Positions 35,701 to 46,020 of a stretch of DNA of 64,000 bases are shown piece after piece. Source of the DNA: Delftia tsuruhatensis NBRC 16741 (GTDB lineage: Bacteria; Pseudomonadota; Gammaproteobacteria; Burkholderiales; Burkholderiaceae_C); contig NZ_BCTO01000012.1 of NCBI RefSeq assembly GCF_001571325.1, positions 1-64,000 of the forward strand. The letters run 5' to 3'. The position numbers were made by a program, and so were the translations under genes. Numbering within the stretch: position 1 is the first letter of the stretch; every line of letters starts with the position of its first letter. The notes under the pieces are model-generated. The model saw only the letters and a list, made by a program, of their open reading frames with translations, was not told the origin of the DNA and did not search any database.

Positions 35701-35730
35701 TGCCCCTTGGGGCATTGGGTAAAATGCCCC
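35701..35730 (+). promoter_or_regulatory. Mutually exclusive hairpins
   Basis: The central GGGGCA (35709-35714) can pair with TGCCCC on its left (35701-35706) or, as GGGGCATT, with AATGCCCC on its right (35723-35730). Only one can form at a time, as in attenuators. No T-run follows either. Confidence 0.4.
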
Positions 35731-35841
35731 ACCAAAGCGTGACGGCTCAAGGCGTCAGAAACCTGTTTTCAAAGAGGATTGTTGCGGTGCAAAAGCACCG
35801 CACTATCCGGTGATCGACGGGCTAGAAATGGCTTGTCGGGT

Positions 35842-35863
35842 CTGTTGATAAACTGTTGATAAA
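35842..35863. repeat. Two tandem 11-bp repeats, DnaA-box-like on the minus strand
   Basis: CTGTTGATAAA occurs twice head-to-tail with an 11-bp period, one helical turn. The reverse strand reads TTATCAACAG, one mismatch from the DnaA box TTATCCACA. Function unknown. Confidence 0.6.
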
Positions 35864-35909
35864 TAATTGTGACAGATCAAGCCCGGAGCTTTGCAGGCCT
35901 TGTCAGGGC

Positions 35910-35937
35910 TTGGTTTCCAGCCCTTTTTGCCTACAAT
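35910..35937 (+). promoter_or_regulatory. Candidate sigma-70 promoter upstream of lepA
   Basis: TTGGTT, 16-base spacer, TACAAT. The -10 differs from consensus at one base; the -35 is only half matched. Transcription would start near 35944. Confidence 0.45.
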
Positions 35938-35943
35938 AAAGTC

Positions 35944-36008
35944 CCAACTATCGCAGTTGCCAGAGATTGTTGGTTCGGGGCGCGTCGTTCATGGACGCGC
36001 CCTTTTTT
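35944..36008 (+). ncRNA. Possible small RNA or lepA leader with terminator
   Basis: From the candidate start near 35944 to the T-run at 36003-36008 is about 65 nt. It would contain a 5-bp hairpin CAACT-ATCGC-AGTTG (35945-35959) and a terminator stem GGGCGCGTC / GACGCGCCC (35978-36002) followed by TTTTTT. It could be a stand-alone small RNA or an attenuated lepA leader. Sequence alone cannot decide; the right end is firmer than the left. Confidence 0.35.
35978..36008 (+). terminator. Intrinsic terminator 53 bases upstream of lepA
   Basis: 9-bp GC-only stem, 7-base loop, then six T residues. It has full terminator form, yet lies after the last visible promoter and before lepA. Confidence 0.75.
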
Positions 36009-36060
36009 CTTGCGCGCCGACCCTGTCGTTTTCCACTTTCACTAGCAGTCCTTCTCGTTG

Positions 36061-37868
<1,808 letters not shown>

Positions 37869-37869
<1 letters not shown>

Positions 37870-38846
37870 TGCAAGCCATGCAATGGATTACGGCCGTCGT
37901 GCTGGCGGCTTTCGTGGGCTATATCGGCGCCTGGTACACGGGCTTCATCGAGGGCAACTTCGCGTTGCTGCTGTTCCTGGCCACCGTGGTCACTGGCCTG
38001 TACTGGGTGGCCGAACGGCTGTATTTCCTGCCCCGCCGCCGCCGCGCCGCCGTGGCCATCGAGGAGGCTGCCGTGGCGCGCCGCGCAGAACTCGACCGCA
38101 TGGGCATCGCCAAGACCGACATCGAGGTGTCGGAAGAGGCCAAGGGCCGCATCCTCATGCAGCCCTGGTGGCTTGACTGGACCGCGGGCCTGTTCCCCGT
38201 GATCGCCATCGTCTTTGTCCTGCGCTCGTTCCTGTTCGAGCCGTTCAAGATTCCCTCGGGCTCCATGATTCCCACGCTGCTCGTGGGCGACCTGATCCTG
38301 GTGAACAAGTTCACCTACGGCGTGCGCCTGCCGGTGATCAACACCAAGATCACCCAGGGCCAGCCGCTGCAGCGCGGCGATGTGGTGGTGTTCCGCTATC
38401 CTCCGCAACCCAGCCTGGACTACATCAAGCGCGTGGTGGGCCTGCCGGGTGACGAGATCTCCTATCTGAACAAGCGGCTGACGGTCAATGGCAAGGAAGT
38501 CCCGGTCAGCGAACTGCCGGACTTCTTCGACAAGGACGCGATGCGCTACTTCAAGCAGTACGAGGAGTCGCTGGGCGACAAGCCGCACCGCATGATCGTG
38601 AACCAGGACGTGCCCGCATTCATCCAGGGTGCCAGCGGCTTCGAGTTCCGCGAGAACTGCCGCTACAGCGTCGAAGGCATCACCTGCAAGGTGCCCGAGG
38701 GCCAGTACTTCATGATGGGAGACAACCGCGACAATTCGCTGGATTCCCGATACTGGGGCTTTGTGCCCGACAAGAACATCGTTGGCCGGGCCTTCTTCGT
38801 CTGGATGAACTTCGGGGATTTCAAGCGCATCGGCGGCTTCCATTGA
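37869..38846 (+). CDS. lepB: Signal peptidase I (LepB)
   Basis: A 325-residue S26 peptidase that removes Sec signal peptides at the outer face of the inner membrane. Two N-terminal helices (about residues 8-25 and 31-50), a third hydrophobic stretch at about 105-123. Catalytic Ser132 (P-S-G-S-M-I-P-T-L) and Lys187 (D-Y-I-K-R-V-V-G-L-P-G-D), plus M-G-D-N-R-D-N-S-L-D-S-R-Y-W-G near the end. Translationally coupled to lepA. Confidence 0.96.
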
Positions 38847-38852
38847 TCACAT

Positions 38853-38885
38853 GCATGCCTGAGGGCCAGATGCCCCCAGGCATGC
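38853..38885 (+). promoter_or_regulatory. Long stem-loop between lepB and DUF4845
   Basis: GCATGCCTG / CAGGCATGC outer arms with an inner GGGC / GCCC stem: 13 pairs with one mismatch. No T-run follows, so it is unlikely to terminate. It precedes the rnc operon section and could be a processing site for RNase III. Confidence 0.5.
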
Positions 38886-38916
38886 GCGAGGGATTCACAT
38901 CGGAGGAGGAAAAAGC

Positions 38917-39279
38917 ATGTTGACATCGAACAACCGGCGTTCGCGCCAGCGCGGTCTGTCCTTTCTGGGACTGGTGTTTGTGATTGCCCTGGGCGTGGGT
39001 GTGGTGGCCGTGGGCGCACAATCAGTGCCGGTCTTCCTGGAGTACCAGGCCATCGTCAAGGCCGCCAACAAGGCGGCCCGCGAAGGCAATTCCGTGGCCG
39101 AGGTCAAGGCCAGCTTCGAGCGTTCCGCCGCCATTGATGACTTCACATCCGTGAAGGGCGCAGACCTCGAGGTGACCAAAATCAATGACCGTGTGGTGGT
39201 GGGGTTCGAATATTCGCGCGAGATCCATCTCGTGGGCCCCGCCTACCTGACTTACCGTTTTAAGAAGCAGACCCAATAG
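38917..39279 (+). CDS. DUF4845 membrane-anchored protein
   Basis: A 120-residue protein with [12 protein letters not shown] and one membrane helix at about residues 13-33, then a small extracytoplasmic domain. The leader looks like a type IV pilin-like start (R-G-L-S-F) but lacks Glu at +5. DUF4845 genes sit between lepB and rnc in many beta- and gammaproteobacteria; function is unknown. It has one of the strongest ribosome binding sites in the window (GGAGGAGG, 38902-38909). rnc begins at the base after its stop. Confidence 0.88.
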   Translation: MLTSNNRRSRQRGLSFLGLVFVIALGVGVVAVGAQSVPVFLEYQAIVKAANKAAREGNSVAEVKASFERSAAIDDFTSVKGADLEVTKINDRVVVGFEYSREIHLVGPAYLTYRFKKQTQ

Positions 39280-39963
39280 GTGCCTCCCTTACTGAATGCG
39301 CTGCAGCTGAGGCTGCAGCATCAATTTGCCGAGCCTGCATTGCTGCAGCGTGCCGTCACGCACCGCAGCTTCTCGGCAGACAACAACGAGCGCCTGGAAT
39401 TCCTCGGCGACTCGGTGCTGAATCTTGCCATTTCCAGCCTGCTCTACCAGCGGCTCAGTTCCATGCCCGAGGGCGATCTGTCCCGCGTGCGCGCCAACCT
39501 GGTCAAGGAAGGCACGCTGCACCAGATCGCGCTGAGGCTGCAGTTGCCCGATCTGCTGCGCCTGGGCGAAGGCGAATCCAAGTCGGGCGGCAAGCAACGC
39601 CCCTCCATCCTGGCCGATGCGGTCGAGGCCCTGATCGGCGCAGTGTATCTGGACGCCGGCTACGCTGCGGGCGAGAAGGTGGTACACCATCTCTTCGAGG
39701 GCGTGGACATCAACCCCCACATGCGCGCAGCCGAAAAGGATGCGAAGACGGCCCTGCAGGAATGGCTGCAGGGGCGGCGCATGAAGCTGCCGCAGTACGA
39801 AGTGGTTGCCACCACGGGCGCCGCCCATCGCCAGACCTTCGAGGTGGCCTGCGCGATTGCCGAGTTGCAACTGCAGGCCCGGGGAACGGGTGCCTCGCGC
39901 AGGGCCGCCGAGCAGACGGCTGCCACAGCCATGCTGGAACTATTGAAAGCAAGACACGCATGA
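39280..39963 (+). CDS. rnc: Ribonuclease III
   Basis: A 227-residue double-strand-specific RNase that cuts rRNA precursors and structured mRNAs. The catalytic signature [12 protein letters not shown] is at about residues 36-47, with [13 protein letters not shown] later, then a dsRNA-binding domain (about 150-225, with A-H-R-Q-T-F-E-V and G-A-S-R-R-A-A-E-Q-x-A-A). It starts with GTG at 39280 directly after the DUF4845 stop. era overlaps by ATGA. Confidence 0.95.
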   Translation: MPPLLNALQLRLQHQFAEPALLQRAVTHRSFSADNNERLEFLGDSVLNLAISSLLYQRLSSMPEGDLSRVRANLVKEGTLHQIALRLQLPDLLRLGEGESKSGGKQRPSILADAVEALIGAVYLDAGYAAGEKVVHHLFEGVDINPHMRAAEKDAKTALQEWLQGRRMKLPQYEVVATTGAAHRQTFEVACAIAELQLQARGTGASRRAAEQTAATAMLELLKARHA

Positions 39964-40994
39964 ACCAAGACAAACCCCCGGCGCCGGCACAGACCGCCGC
40001 CGAACTCGATGCCCTGCTGGCTGCGGCCAAGCCCGGCGCTGGCGCAGCTCGCACGGCATCCGCTGCTGATGACACCCCGGCACCCGAGGTGCCGACCGGC
40101 CCGCAGCGCTGCGGCCTGATCGCCATCGTCGGCAAGCCCAATGTGGGCAAGTCCACGCTGATGAATGCGCTGGTGGGCCAGAAGATCAGCATCACCTCGC
40201 GCAAGGCGCAGACCACGCGCCACCGCATCACGGGCATTCGCACGCGCGCCGCGACGCAATTCATCTTTGTCGATACGCCGGGTTTCCAGACCAAGCACAG
40301 CACGGCACTGAACAAGTCGCTCAACAAGACCGTGATGGGCGCCATCGGCGACGTGGACCTGATCCTGTTCGTCGTGGAAGCCGGCCAGTTCACGCTGGCC
40401 GATGCCAAGGTGCTGTCGCTGTTCAAGCCTGGCATCCCCACGCTGCTGATTGCCAACAAGCTGGACACCGTGGGCCGCCGTGCCGAGATCGCCCCCTGGC
40501 TCAAGGGCATGCAGGAGCGCCATCCGTTCGCCGAGTTCGTGCCCATGTCGGCCAAGAACAAGGGAGACATCGAGCGCCTGTTCGGCATCTGCGAGAAGTA
40601 CCTGCCCGAGCAGGACTGGATGTACGCCGCCGACGAGCTGACCGACCGCAGCGAGAAGTTCCTCGCCTCGGAGACCGTGCGCGAGAAGCTGTTCCGATTC
40701 ACGGGCGACGAGCTGCCCTACACCTCCACGGTGGTCGTCGACAAGTTCGAGGAAGAGGCCAGCAAGCAGCACAAGCGTTTCATCCGCGTGGCGGCCACCA
40801 TCGTGGTCGAGCGCGACGGCCACAAGGCCATGATCATCGGAGAGAAGGGCGAGCGCCTCAAGCGCATCAGCACCGAGGCGCGCCAGGAGCTGGAGAAGCT
40901 CATGGATGCCAAGGTCTTCCTCGAAGTCTGGGTCAAGGTCCGCTCCGGCTGGGCCGACGACGAAGCCCGCGTGCGTTCGTTCGGCTACGAGTGA
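39960..40994 (+). CDS. era: GTPase Era
   Basis: A 344-residue GTPase for 30S assembly that binds the 3' end of 16S rRNA. G1 [10 protein letters not shown]3 D-T-P-G-F, G4 N-K-L-D, then a C-terminal KH domain ([17 protein letters not shown]). A Pro/Ala-rich extension of about 45 residues precedes the G domain and makes it longer than E. coli Era (301 aa), as usual for this family of bacteria. ATG overlaps the rnc stop. Confidence 0.95.
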   Translation: MNQDKPPAPAQTAAELDALLAAAKPGAGAARTASAADDTPAPEVPTGPQRCGLIAIVGKPNVGKSTLMNALVGQKISITSRKAQTTRHRITGIRTRAATQFIFVDTPGFQTKHSTALNKSLNKTVMGAIGDVDLILFVVEAGQFTLADAKVLSLFKPGIPTLLIANKLDTVGRRAEIAPWLKGMQERHPFAEFVPMSAKNKGDIERLFGICEKYLPEQDWMYAADELTDRSEKFLASETVREKLFRFTGDELPYTSTVVVDKFEEEASKQHKRFIRVAATIVVERDGHKAMIIGEKGERLKRISTEARQELEKLMDAKVFLEVWVKVRSGWADDEARVRSFGYE

Positions 40995-41021
40995 GCACCC
41001 TTACCGCAAGGCCCTGCGTCC

Positions 41022-41792
41022 ATGGCTAGCGCCAAGCGTGTCTCGGACGAGCCGGCCTTCGTCCTGCACAGCTACGACTGGAGCGAGTCCAGCCTGATCC
41101 TTGAGGTCTTCACGCGTCACCGGGGCCGCGTGGCGCTGGCGGCCAAGGGCGTCAAGCGGCCGACCTCGAACTTTCGCCCCGTGCTGCTGCCGCTGCAGCC
41201 GCTGAGCCTGAGCTACAGCCTGGGCGGCGAGGGCAATGGCGAGATCCATACCCTCAAGGGCGCAGAGTGGGTGGGCGGGCATGTCATGCCCCAGGGTGAC
41301 GCCCTGCTGTCGGGCCTGTACCTCAACGAGCTGCTGATGCGCCTGCTGGCGCGCGACGATCCCTACGCGGCGCTGTTCGACATCTATGCCGGCGTGGTGC
41401 GCGTGCTGGCAGGCCAGCATGGCGATGCCATCGAGCCCGTGCTGCGCACCTTCGAGCTGCTGCTGCTGCGCGAACTGGGCCATCTGCCTGCCTTGAATGA
41501 GGAAAGCGCCACGCTGGCTCCGCTGGCCGAGGGGCGTCGCTATGCGCTGGTGGCCGAAGGCGGCCTGCGCCCGGCGCTGCAGGGCGAGCGCGCCGTGCTG
41601 GGCGCTGCGCAATGGCAGGCCATTGAAAGCGCGCTGCAGGCACGGCAGGCCTTCAACGCCACACTGCATGTGGTGGCCCAGCCCGAGGCGGCGCTGGCCC
41701 TCAAGCCCCAACTGAGGGCCTTGCTGCAATACCATTGCGGCAGTCCCATGCTGCGCACCCGCCAGCTGATGATGGATCTGCAATCGCTATGA
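41022..41792 (+). CDS. recO: DNA repair protein RecO
   Basis: A 256-residue protein of the RecFOR pathway that loads RecA on SSB-coated gaps. N-terminal OB fold ([20 protein letters not shown]... [12 protein letters not shown]), then a helical domain. The zinc-finger cysteines of some RecO proteins are absent, as in other proteobacteria. pdxJ overlaps by ATGA; era lies 27 bases upstream. Confidence 0.92.
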   Translation: MASAKRVSDEPAFVLHSYDWSESSLILEVFTRHRGRVALAAKGVKRPTSNFRPVLLPLQPLSLSYSLGGEGNGEIHTLKGAEWVGGHVMPQGDALLSGLYLNELLMRLLARDDPYAALFDIYAGVVRVLAGQHGDAIEPVLRTFELLLLRELGHLPALNEESATLAPLAEGRRYALVAEGGLRPALQGERAVLGAAQWQAIESALQARQAFNATLHVVAQPEAALALKPQLRALLQYHCGSPMLRTRQLMMDLQSL

Positions 41793-42562
41793 ATCTTTCC
41801 CACGCTTCGCAGCGCACGGCGCTGTCGGTCAATGTCAACAAGGTTGCGCTGCTGCGCAACACGCGCCATCTGGGCATTCCCAGCGTGACGCGCGCCGCGC
41901 GCATCTGCCTGGAGGCCGGTGCCCAGGGCATCACCATCCATCCGCGTCCCGACCAGCGCCATATCCGCAGCGAAGATGTCTATGAACTGCATGCGCTGAT
42001 GAAGCAGTGGCCGCAGGCGGAGTTCAACATCGAGGGCAACCCGACGCAGAACCTGATGGACTTCATCCGGGCCACGCGCCCGCACCAGGCCACCTTCGTG
42101 CCCGACAGCGAGGACCAATTCACCAGCGACCATGGCTGGAACTTCCCGCAGGACGCCGAGCGCCTGAAGCCGCTGATCGCCGAATGCCGCCAACTCGGCG
42201 TGCGCGTCAGCCTGTTCATGGACCCGGTTCCCGCACAGATGGCCGCTGCGCGCGCCGTGGGCGCCGACCGGGTCGAGCTGTACACCGAGCCCTATGCGGC
42301 CGCCTGGGGCACGGCAGACCAGGAAGTTCAACTGCAGGCCTACGCGGCGGCGGCCCAGGCTGCGCTGGACGCCGGGCTGGGCATCAATGCCGGCCATGAC
42401 CTCAGCCGCGACAACCTGGCCGCCTTCGTGGCGCGCGTGCCGGGCCTGCTCGAAGTCTCCATCGGCCATGCGCTGATCGCCGACGCGCTGGAGCTGGGCT
42501 ACGCCCAAACCGTGCGCGCCTACCAGCAGTGCATAGACCAGGGCATGGCGGCGCGCGCCTGA
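41789..42562 (+). CDS. pdxJ: Pyridoxine 5'-phosphate synthase (PdxJ)
   Basis: A 257-residue TIM barrel that joins aminoacetone phosphate and deoxyxylulose phosphate, the last ring-forming step of vitamin B6 synthesis. [12 protein letters not shown] near the start, then H-P-R-P-D-Q-R-H-I (about 51-59), F-N-I-E-G-N-P-T, and [10 protein letters not shown]. The recO-pdxJ-acpS order is classic. Confidence 0.95.
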   Translation: MNLSHASQRTALSVNVNKVALLRNTRHLGIPSVTRAARICLEAGAQGITIHPRPDQRHIRSEDVYELHALMKQWPQAEFNIEGNPTQNLMDFIRATRPHQATFVPDSEDQFTSDHGWNFPQDAERLKPLIAECRQLGVRVSLFMDPVPAQMAAARAVGADRVELYTEPYAAAWGTADQEVQLQAYAAAAQAALDAGLGINAGHDLSRDNLAAFVARVPGLLEVSIGHALIADALELGYAQTVRAYQQCIDQGMAARA

Positions 42563-42582
42563 AGCTTTCGCGGAGCGAATCC

Positions 42583-42978
42583 ATGATCTACGGCATCGGT
42601 ACCGACATCTGCGACGTGCGCCGCATCCGCGCCAGCCTGGAGCGCCATGGCGACCGTTTCGCCGAGAAGGTGCTGGCCGAAGGCGAACTGTCCACCTGGC
42701 GAGCCCGCCGCGCGCGCTGGCCCGAGCGCGGCATCCGCTTCGTCGCCACGCGCTTTTCCGCCAAGGAGGCCTTTTCCAAGGCCATAGGCATGGGCATGGT
42801 CATGCCCATGACCTGGCGCAGCTGCGAGGTCGTCAAGCTGCCCAGTGGCCAGCCAGCCATCGTGCTGCACGGCGCGCTCAAGGAATGGTTCGAGGCACGG
42901 AACCTGCAGGTTCACCTGTCCGTGACCGACGAGAGCGACTATGCGGCCAGCTTCTGCGTGGTCGAGCGCCGCGCCTGA
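42583..42978 (+). CDS. acpS: Holo-ACP synthase (AcpS)
   Basis: A 131-residue phosphopantetheinyl transferase that activates ACP (acpP at 30272). Signature [11 protein letters not shown] at residues 5-15 and [13 protein letters not shown] (about 57-69). It follows pdxJ by 20 bases. Confidence 0.95.
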   Translation: MIYGIGTDICDVRRIRASLERHGDRFAEKVLAEGELSTWRARRARWPERGIRFVATRFSAKEAFSKAIGMGMVMPMTWRSCEVVKLPSGQPAIVLHGALKEWFEARNLQVHLSVTDESDYAASFCVVERRA

Positions 42979-43027
42979 CACCCGGCCGGCGCAGCGCTGG
43001 CTTTTTTGACTCCACAGGATTCATAGC

Positions 43028-44119
43028 ATGACCGAGCACGCACCCCTGATCATCGACATCGCCGGCAAGGCGCTCACCGACGCGGACCGCCGGCGCCTGG
43101 CGCATCCGCTGGTCGGCGGCATCATCCTCTTCGCCCGCAACTGGGAAAGCCGCGAGCAACTGGTGCAGCTGTGCGCCGATATCAAGGGCGTCAAAGCCGA
43201 CCTGCTGATCTGCGTGGACCACGAGGGCGGGCGCGTGCAGCGTTTTCGTGCCGACGGATTCACGCATCTGCCGCCCATGCGCGCCTTCGGCCAGATGTGG
43301 ATGGACGACGGCAAGGGCAGCAAGCAGCGCGAAGGCAGTGGCGCCCTGGCCGCCATGAACGCCGCCACGGCGGCCGGCTACGTGCTGGGCACCGAGCTGC
43401 GTGCCTGCGGCGTGGATTTCAGCTTCACCCCGGTGCTGGACCTTGACTACGGTGCCAGCAGCGTCATCGGCGACCGCAGCTTCCACCGCGACCCGCGCGT
43501 GGTGGCGGCGCTGGCCCGCAGCCTAATGCACGGCCTGCTGCAGGCCGGCATGGGCAACTGCGGCAAACACTTTCCCGGCCACGGCTTCGTCAAGGCCGAC
43601 TCGCATGTGGACATTCCGGTCGATGGCCGCAGCCTCACCGCCATCCTGGGCGAGGACGCCGCGCCCTATCCCTGGCTGTCCAGCGTGCTCACGGCCGTGA
43701 TGCCGGCCCATGTGATCTACCCCAAGGTCGACAGGCGCCCGGCCGGTTTTTCCGCCAAGTGGCTCAAGGACATCCTGCGCAGCCGCCTGCGCTACGACGG
43801 CGCCATCTTCAGCGATGACCTGAGCATGGAGGGCGCGCGCCGCATCGACGGGCAACTCATCGGCTACACCGACGCAGCCCTGGCCGCGCTGGAGGCCGGC
43901 TGCGACATGGTGCTGCTGTGCAACCAGAGCCTGGGCCTGGGCGAGCATGTGGACGAGCTGCTGGCCGGCATGGAGGCCGCGCAGCGCAGTGGCCGCTGGC
44001 AGCCCGATGCCGACAGCGAATCGCGCCGCCTGGCCCTGCTGCCGGAGACCGTGCCCCAGCCCTGGGACGACCTCATGCGCCAGCCGGCCTACCTCCAGGC
44101 GCTGGACCTGCTGCCTTGA
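43028..44119 (+). CDS. nagZ: Beta-N-acetylhexosaminidase NagZ
   Basis: A 363-residue cytoplasmic GH3 enzyme that removes GlcNAc from cell-wall recycling fragments, and so can affect AmpC beta-lactamase induction. K-H-F-P-G-H-G ... D-S-H motif (about 178-196) includes the catalytic His loop; the nucleophile Asp is in F-S-D-D-L-S-M-E-G-A. D-H-E-G-G-R-V-Q-R-F is also seen near residue 60. It lies 49 bases after acpS. Confidence 0.94.
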   Translation: MTEHAPLIIDIAGKALTDADRRRLAHPLVGGIILFARNWESREQLVQLCADIKGVKADLLICVDHEGGRVQRFRADGFTHLPPMRAFGQMWMDDGKGSKQREGSGALAAMNAATAAGYVLGTELRACGVDFSFTPVLDLDYGASSVIGDRSFHRDPRVVAALARSLMHGLLQAGMGNCGKHFPGHGFVKADSHVDIPVDGRSLTAILGEDAAPYPWLSSVLTAVMPAHVIYPKVDRRPAGFSAKWLKDILRSRLRYDGAIFSDDLSMEGARRIDGQLIGYTDAALAALEAGCDMVLLCNQSLGLGEHVDELLAGMEAAQRSGRWQPDADSESRRLALLPETVPQPWDDLMRQPAYLQALDLLP

Positions 44120-44228
44120 TGGATTGACGAGCGCAGCGGCTGGCCGGCTGAGGCCTGGCGGGCTTTGCAAAGGCTGTGCGGGCCATGGAGGACGCGCACG
44201 CCAAGTGTTTTCACAGGAGAGTTTTCCC

Positions 44229-45335
44229 ATGCGCGTTGGCGTGCTGACCGGAGGTGGCGACTGCCCCGGCCTGAATGCGGTGATCCGTGCGGTCACCAAG
44301 TCCCTGATCAACCACGGCCAGTGCGAGGTGCTGGGCATTGCCGACGGCTTCGAGGGCCTGATGCTCGACCCGCCCGGCGTCAAGCCCCTGGGCTGGGACG
44401 AGGTCTCGGGCATCCTGCATGTGGGCGGCACCATCCTGGGCACCAGCAACAGCGCCAATCCCCTGCGCGATGAGGCCACGCTGGAGCATGTGGGTCGCAA
44501 CGTCCGGGCGCTGGGACTGGACGTGGTGGTGGCCATCGGCGGCGACGGCACCATGAGCCTGGCGCATGGCCTGGCCGAACAGGTGGGCCTGACCTGCGTG
44601 GGCGTGCCCAAGACCATCGACAACGACATTGCCAACTGCGAGCGCAGCTTTGGTTTCGACACCGCCGTGGCCACGGCCACCGAGGCGCTGCGCCGCATCG
44701 AGAGCACAGCCAACAGCCACCACCGCGTGATGATCGTCGAGACCATGGGGCGCCATGCCGGATGGCTGGCGCTGGAGGCCGGCATTGCCGGTGCGGCCGA
44801 CGTCATCCTGCTGCCCGAGATCGACTACGACCTGCAGGCCATCGTGGATTTCTGCCGCATGCGCGAGCAGCGCCAGCGCTACACCATCATCTGCATCGGC
44901 GAGGGCGCCAAGGAAAGCGGTGCCAGCCTCACGGTGCGTGAGCGCATAGAGCAAAGCCCGGACCCCGTACGCCTGGGCGGCGTCGGCCATGTGCTGCGCG
45001 AGCGCCTGCAGCCCCATCTCAGGAGCGAGGTGCGCACCACGGTGCTGGGCCATGTGCAACGCGGGGGCGACCCCACTCCCTTTGACCGCGTGCTGGCCAC
45101 GCAGTACGGCCACCATGCGGCGCAGCTGGTGCTGTCCGGCGGCTTTGGGCGCATGGTCACGCTGCAGGGCGGGCAGATCGGCAGCGTGGAAATCTCACGC
45201 GTGGCCAACACCCAGCGCACCGTGCCGCTGGACCACGGCCTGCTCACCATGGCGCGCGACATAGGCATTTGCCTGGGCGAGCCCCGCAAGCCTGCTGCGT
45301 CGCCGGCCGCCGCTGGCCGCGCTGGCCGCCACTGA
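44229..45335 (+). CDS. pfkA: 6-phosphofructokinase
   Basis: A 368-residue PfkA-family kinase. L-T-G-G-G-D-C-P-G-L-N at residues 6-16; G-G-D-G-T-M at 104-109; P-K-T-I-D-N-D at 127-133 with catalytic Asp131; M-G-R-H-A-G-W. Gly107 stands where ATP enzymes have Gly and PPi enzymes Asp; Lys128 stands where E. coli ATP-PFK has Gly and PPi enzymes Lys. This Gly/Lys pair marks the ATP-using or mixed long clade, so phosphate donor is not certain. Many Comamonadaceae are described as lacking classical glycolysis, which makes its role (glycolytic or gluconeogenic) of interest. A ribosome binding site CAGGAGAG precedes ATG 44229. Confidence 0.88.
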   Translation: MRVGVLTGGGDCPGLNAVIRAVTKSLINHGQCEVLGIADGFEGLMLDPPGVKPLGWDEVSGILHVGGTILGTSNSANPLRDEATLEHVGRNVRALGLDVVVAIGGDGTMSLAHGLAEQVGLTCVGVPKTIDNDIANCERSFGFDTAVATATEALRRIESTANSHHRVMIVETMGRHAGWLALEAGIAGAADVILLPEIDYDLQAIVDFCRMREQRQRYTIICIGEGAKESGASLTVRERIEQSPDPVRLGGVGHVLRERLQPHLRSEVRTTVLGHVQRGGDPTPFDRVLATQYGHHAAQLVLSGGFGRMVTLQGGQIGSVEISRVANTQRTVPLDHGLLTMARDIGICLGEPRKPAASPAAAGRAGRH

Positions 45336-45342
45336 GCCCGCC

Positions 45343-46002
45343 ATGCGGCAACAGGGGCGCATCACCGGCTGGAAGGACGAGCAGGGCTTCGGCTTCATCG
45401 AGCCCGATGGCGGCGGGGCGCCGGTCTTTGTCCACATCAAGTCCTTCACCGATCGCCGCCGCAGGCCCGAGGGCGGCGAGCGCGTCAGCTACGTACCCGG
45501 CCGCAACGCCCAAGGGAAATGGCGCGCCCAGGATGTCGCCTTCATTGGCGAGTCCAGTAGCGGCCATCCGCAGCCTGCGCGGCGACGCCGTGCCGGCATG
45601 TCCTCGCGGCCTCAGTCAACTGTGCGAGGCCAGGTGGCAGTGGGGCTGGCCGCTGCCTTCTTCTGCGTGCTGATGGCCGTTGCCTGGATTGGCCGCATGC
45701 CCTGGGCACTGGTCGGCCTGTATGCGGCGGCAAGCTTCGTGACCTTCATGGTCTACGGATTCGACAAGTCCGCCGCCGTGCACGACCGCTGGCGTACCAG
45801 CGAAGGCCGCCTGCACCTGCTGGCGCTGCTGGGCGGCTGGCCTGGCGCGCTGCTCGCGCAAGGGCTGCTGCGGCACAAGTCCAGCAAGGCCTCGTTCCAG
45901 TTGGTGTTCTGGATCACCGTGGGGATCAACTGCTGCCTGCTGGCCTGGCTGCTGTCACCGGCGGGTGCGCCGTTGCGGGCTCTGGCACCCGGCATCTTCT
46001 GA
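45343..46002 (+). CDS. Cold-shock domain fused to DUF1294 membrane protein
   Basis: A 219-residue protein. Residues about 4-70 form a cold-shock nucleic-acid-binding domain with both RNP motifs (G-F-G-F-I and V-F-V-H-I). An Arg-rich linker (about 76-90) leads to DUF1294, with membrane helices at about 98-118, 122-138 and 190-206, and the conserved F-D-K-S-A-A and L-L-G-G-W-P-G-A motifs. The fusion is found in various proteobacteria; function unknown. It would place an RNA/DNA-binding domain at the inner membrane. It follows pfkA by 7 bases. Confidence 0.88.
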   Translation: MRQQGRITGWKDEQGFGFIEPDGGGAPVFVHIKSFTDRRRRPEGGERVSYVPGRNAQGKWRAQDVAFIGESSSGHPQPARRRRAGMSSRPQSTVRGQVAVGLAAAFFCVLMAVAWIGRMPWALVGLYAAASFVTFMVYGFDKSAAVHDRWRTSEGRLHLLALLGGWPGALLAQGLLRHKSSKASFQLVFWITVGINCCLLAWLLSPAGAPLRALAPGIF

Positions 46003-46020
46003 AGACCCAAGGAGCAGGCG

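Larger units (their letters stand above)
35632..36060. other. Structured intergenic region between mucD and lepA
   Basis: About 430 bp with no ORF of note but much structure: competing hairpins at 35701-35730; a perfect 8-bp stem with an AAAA loop at 35783-35802; tandem 11-bp repeats at 35842-35863; a small hairpin with T-tail at 35905-35928; a promoter-like TTGGTT-16-TACAAT (35910-35937); and a terminator hairpin at 35978-36008, all before lepA. It is locally AT-rich around 35840-35880. Confidence 0.6.
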
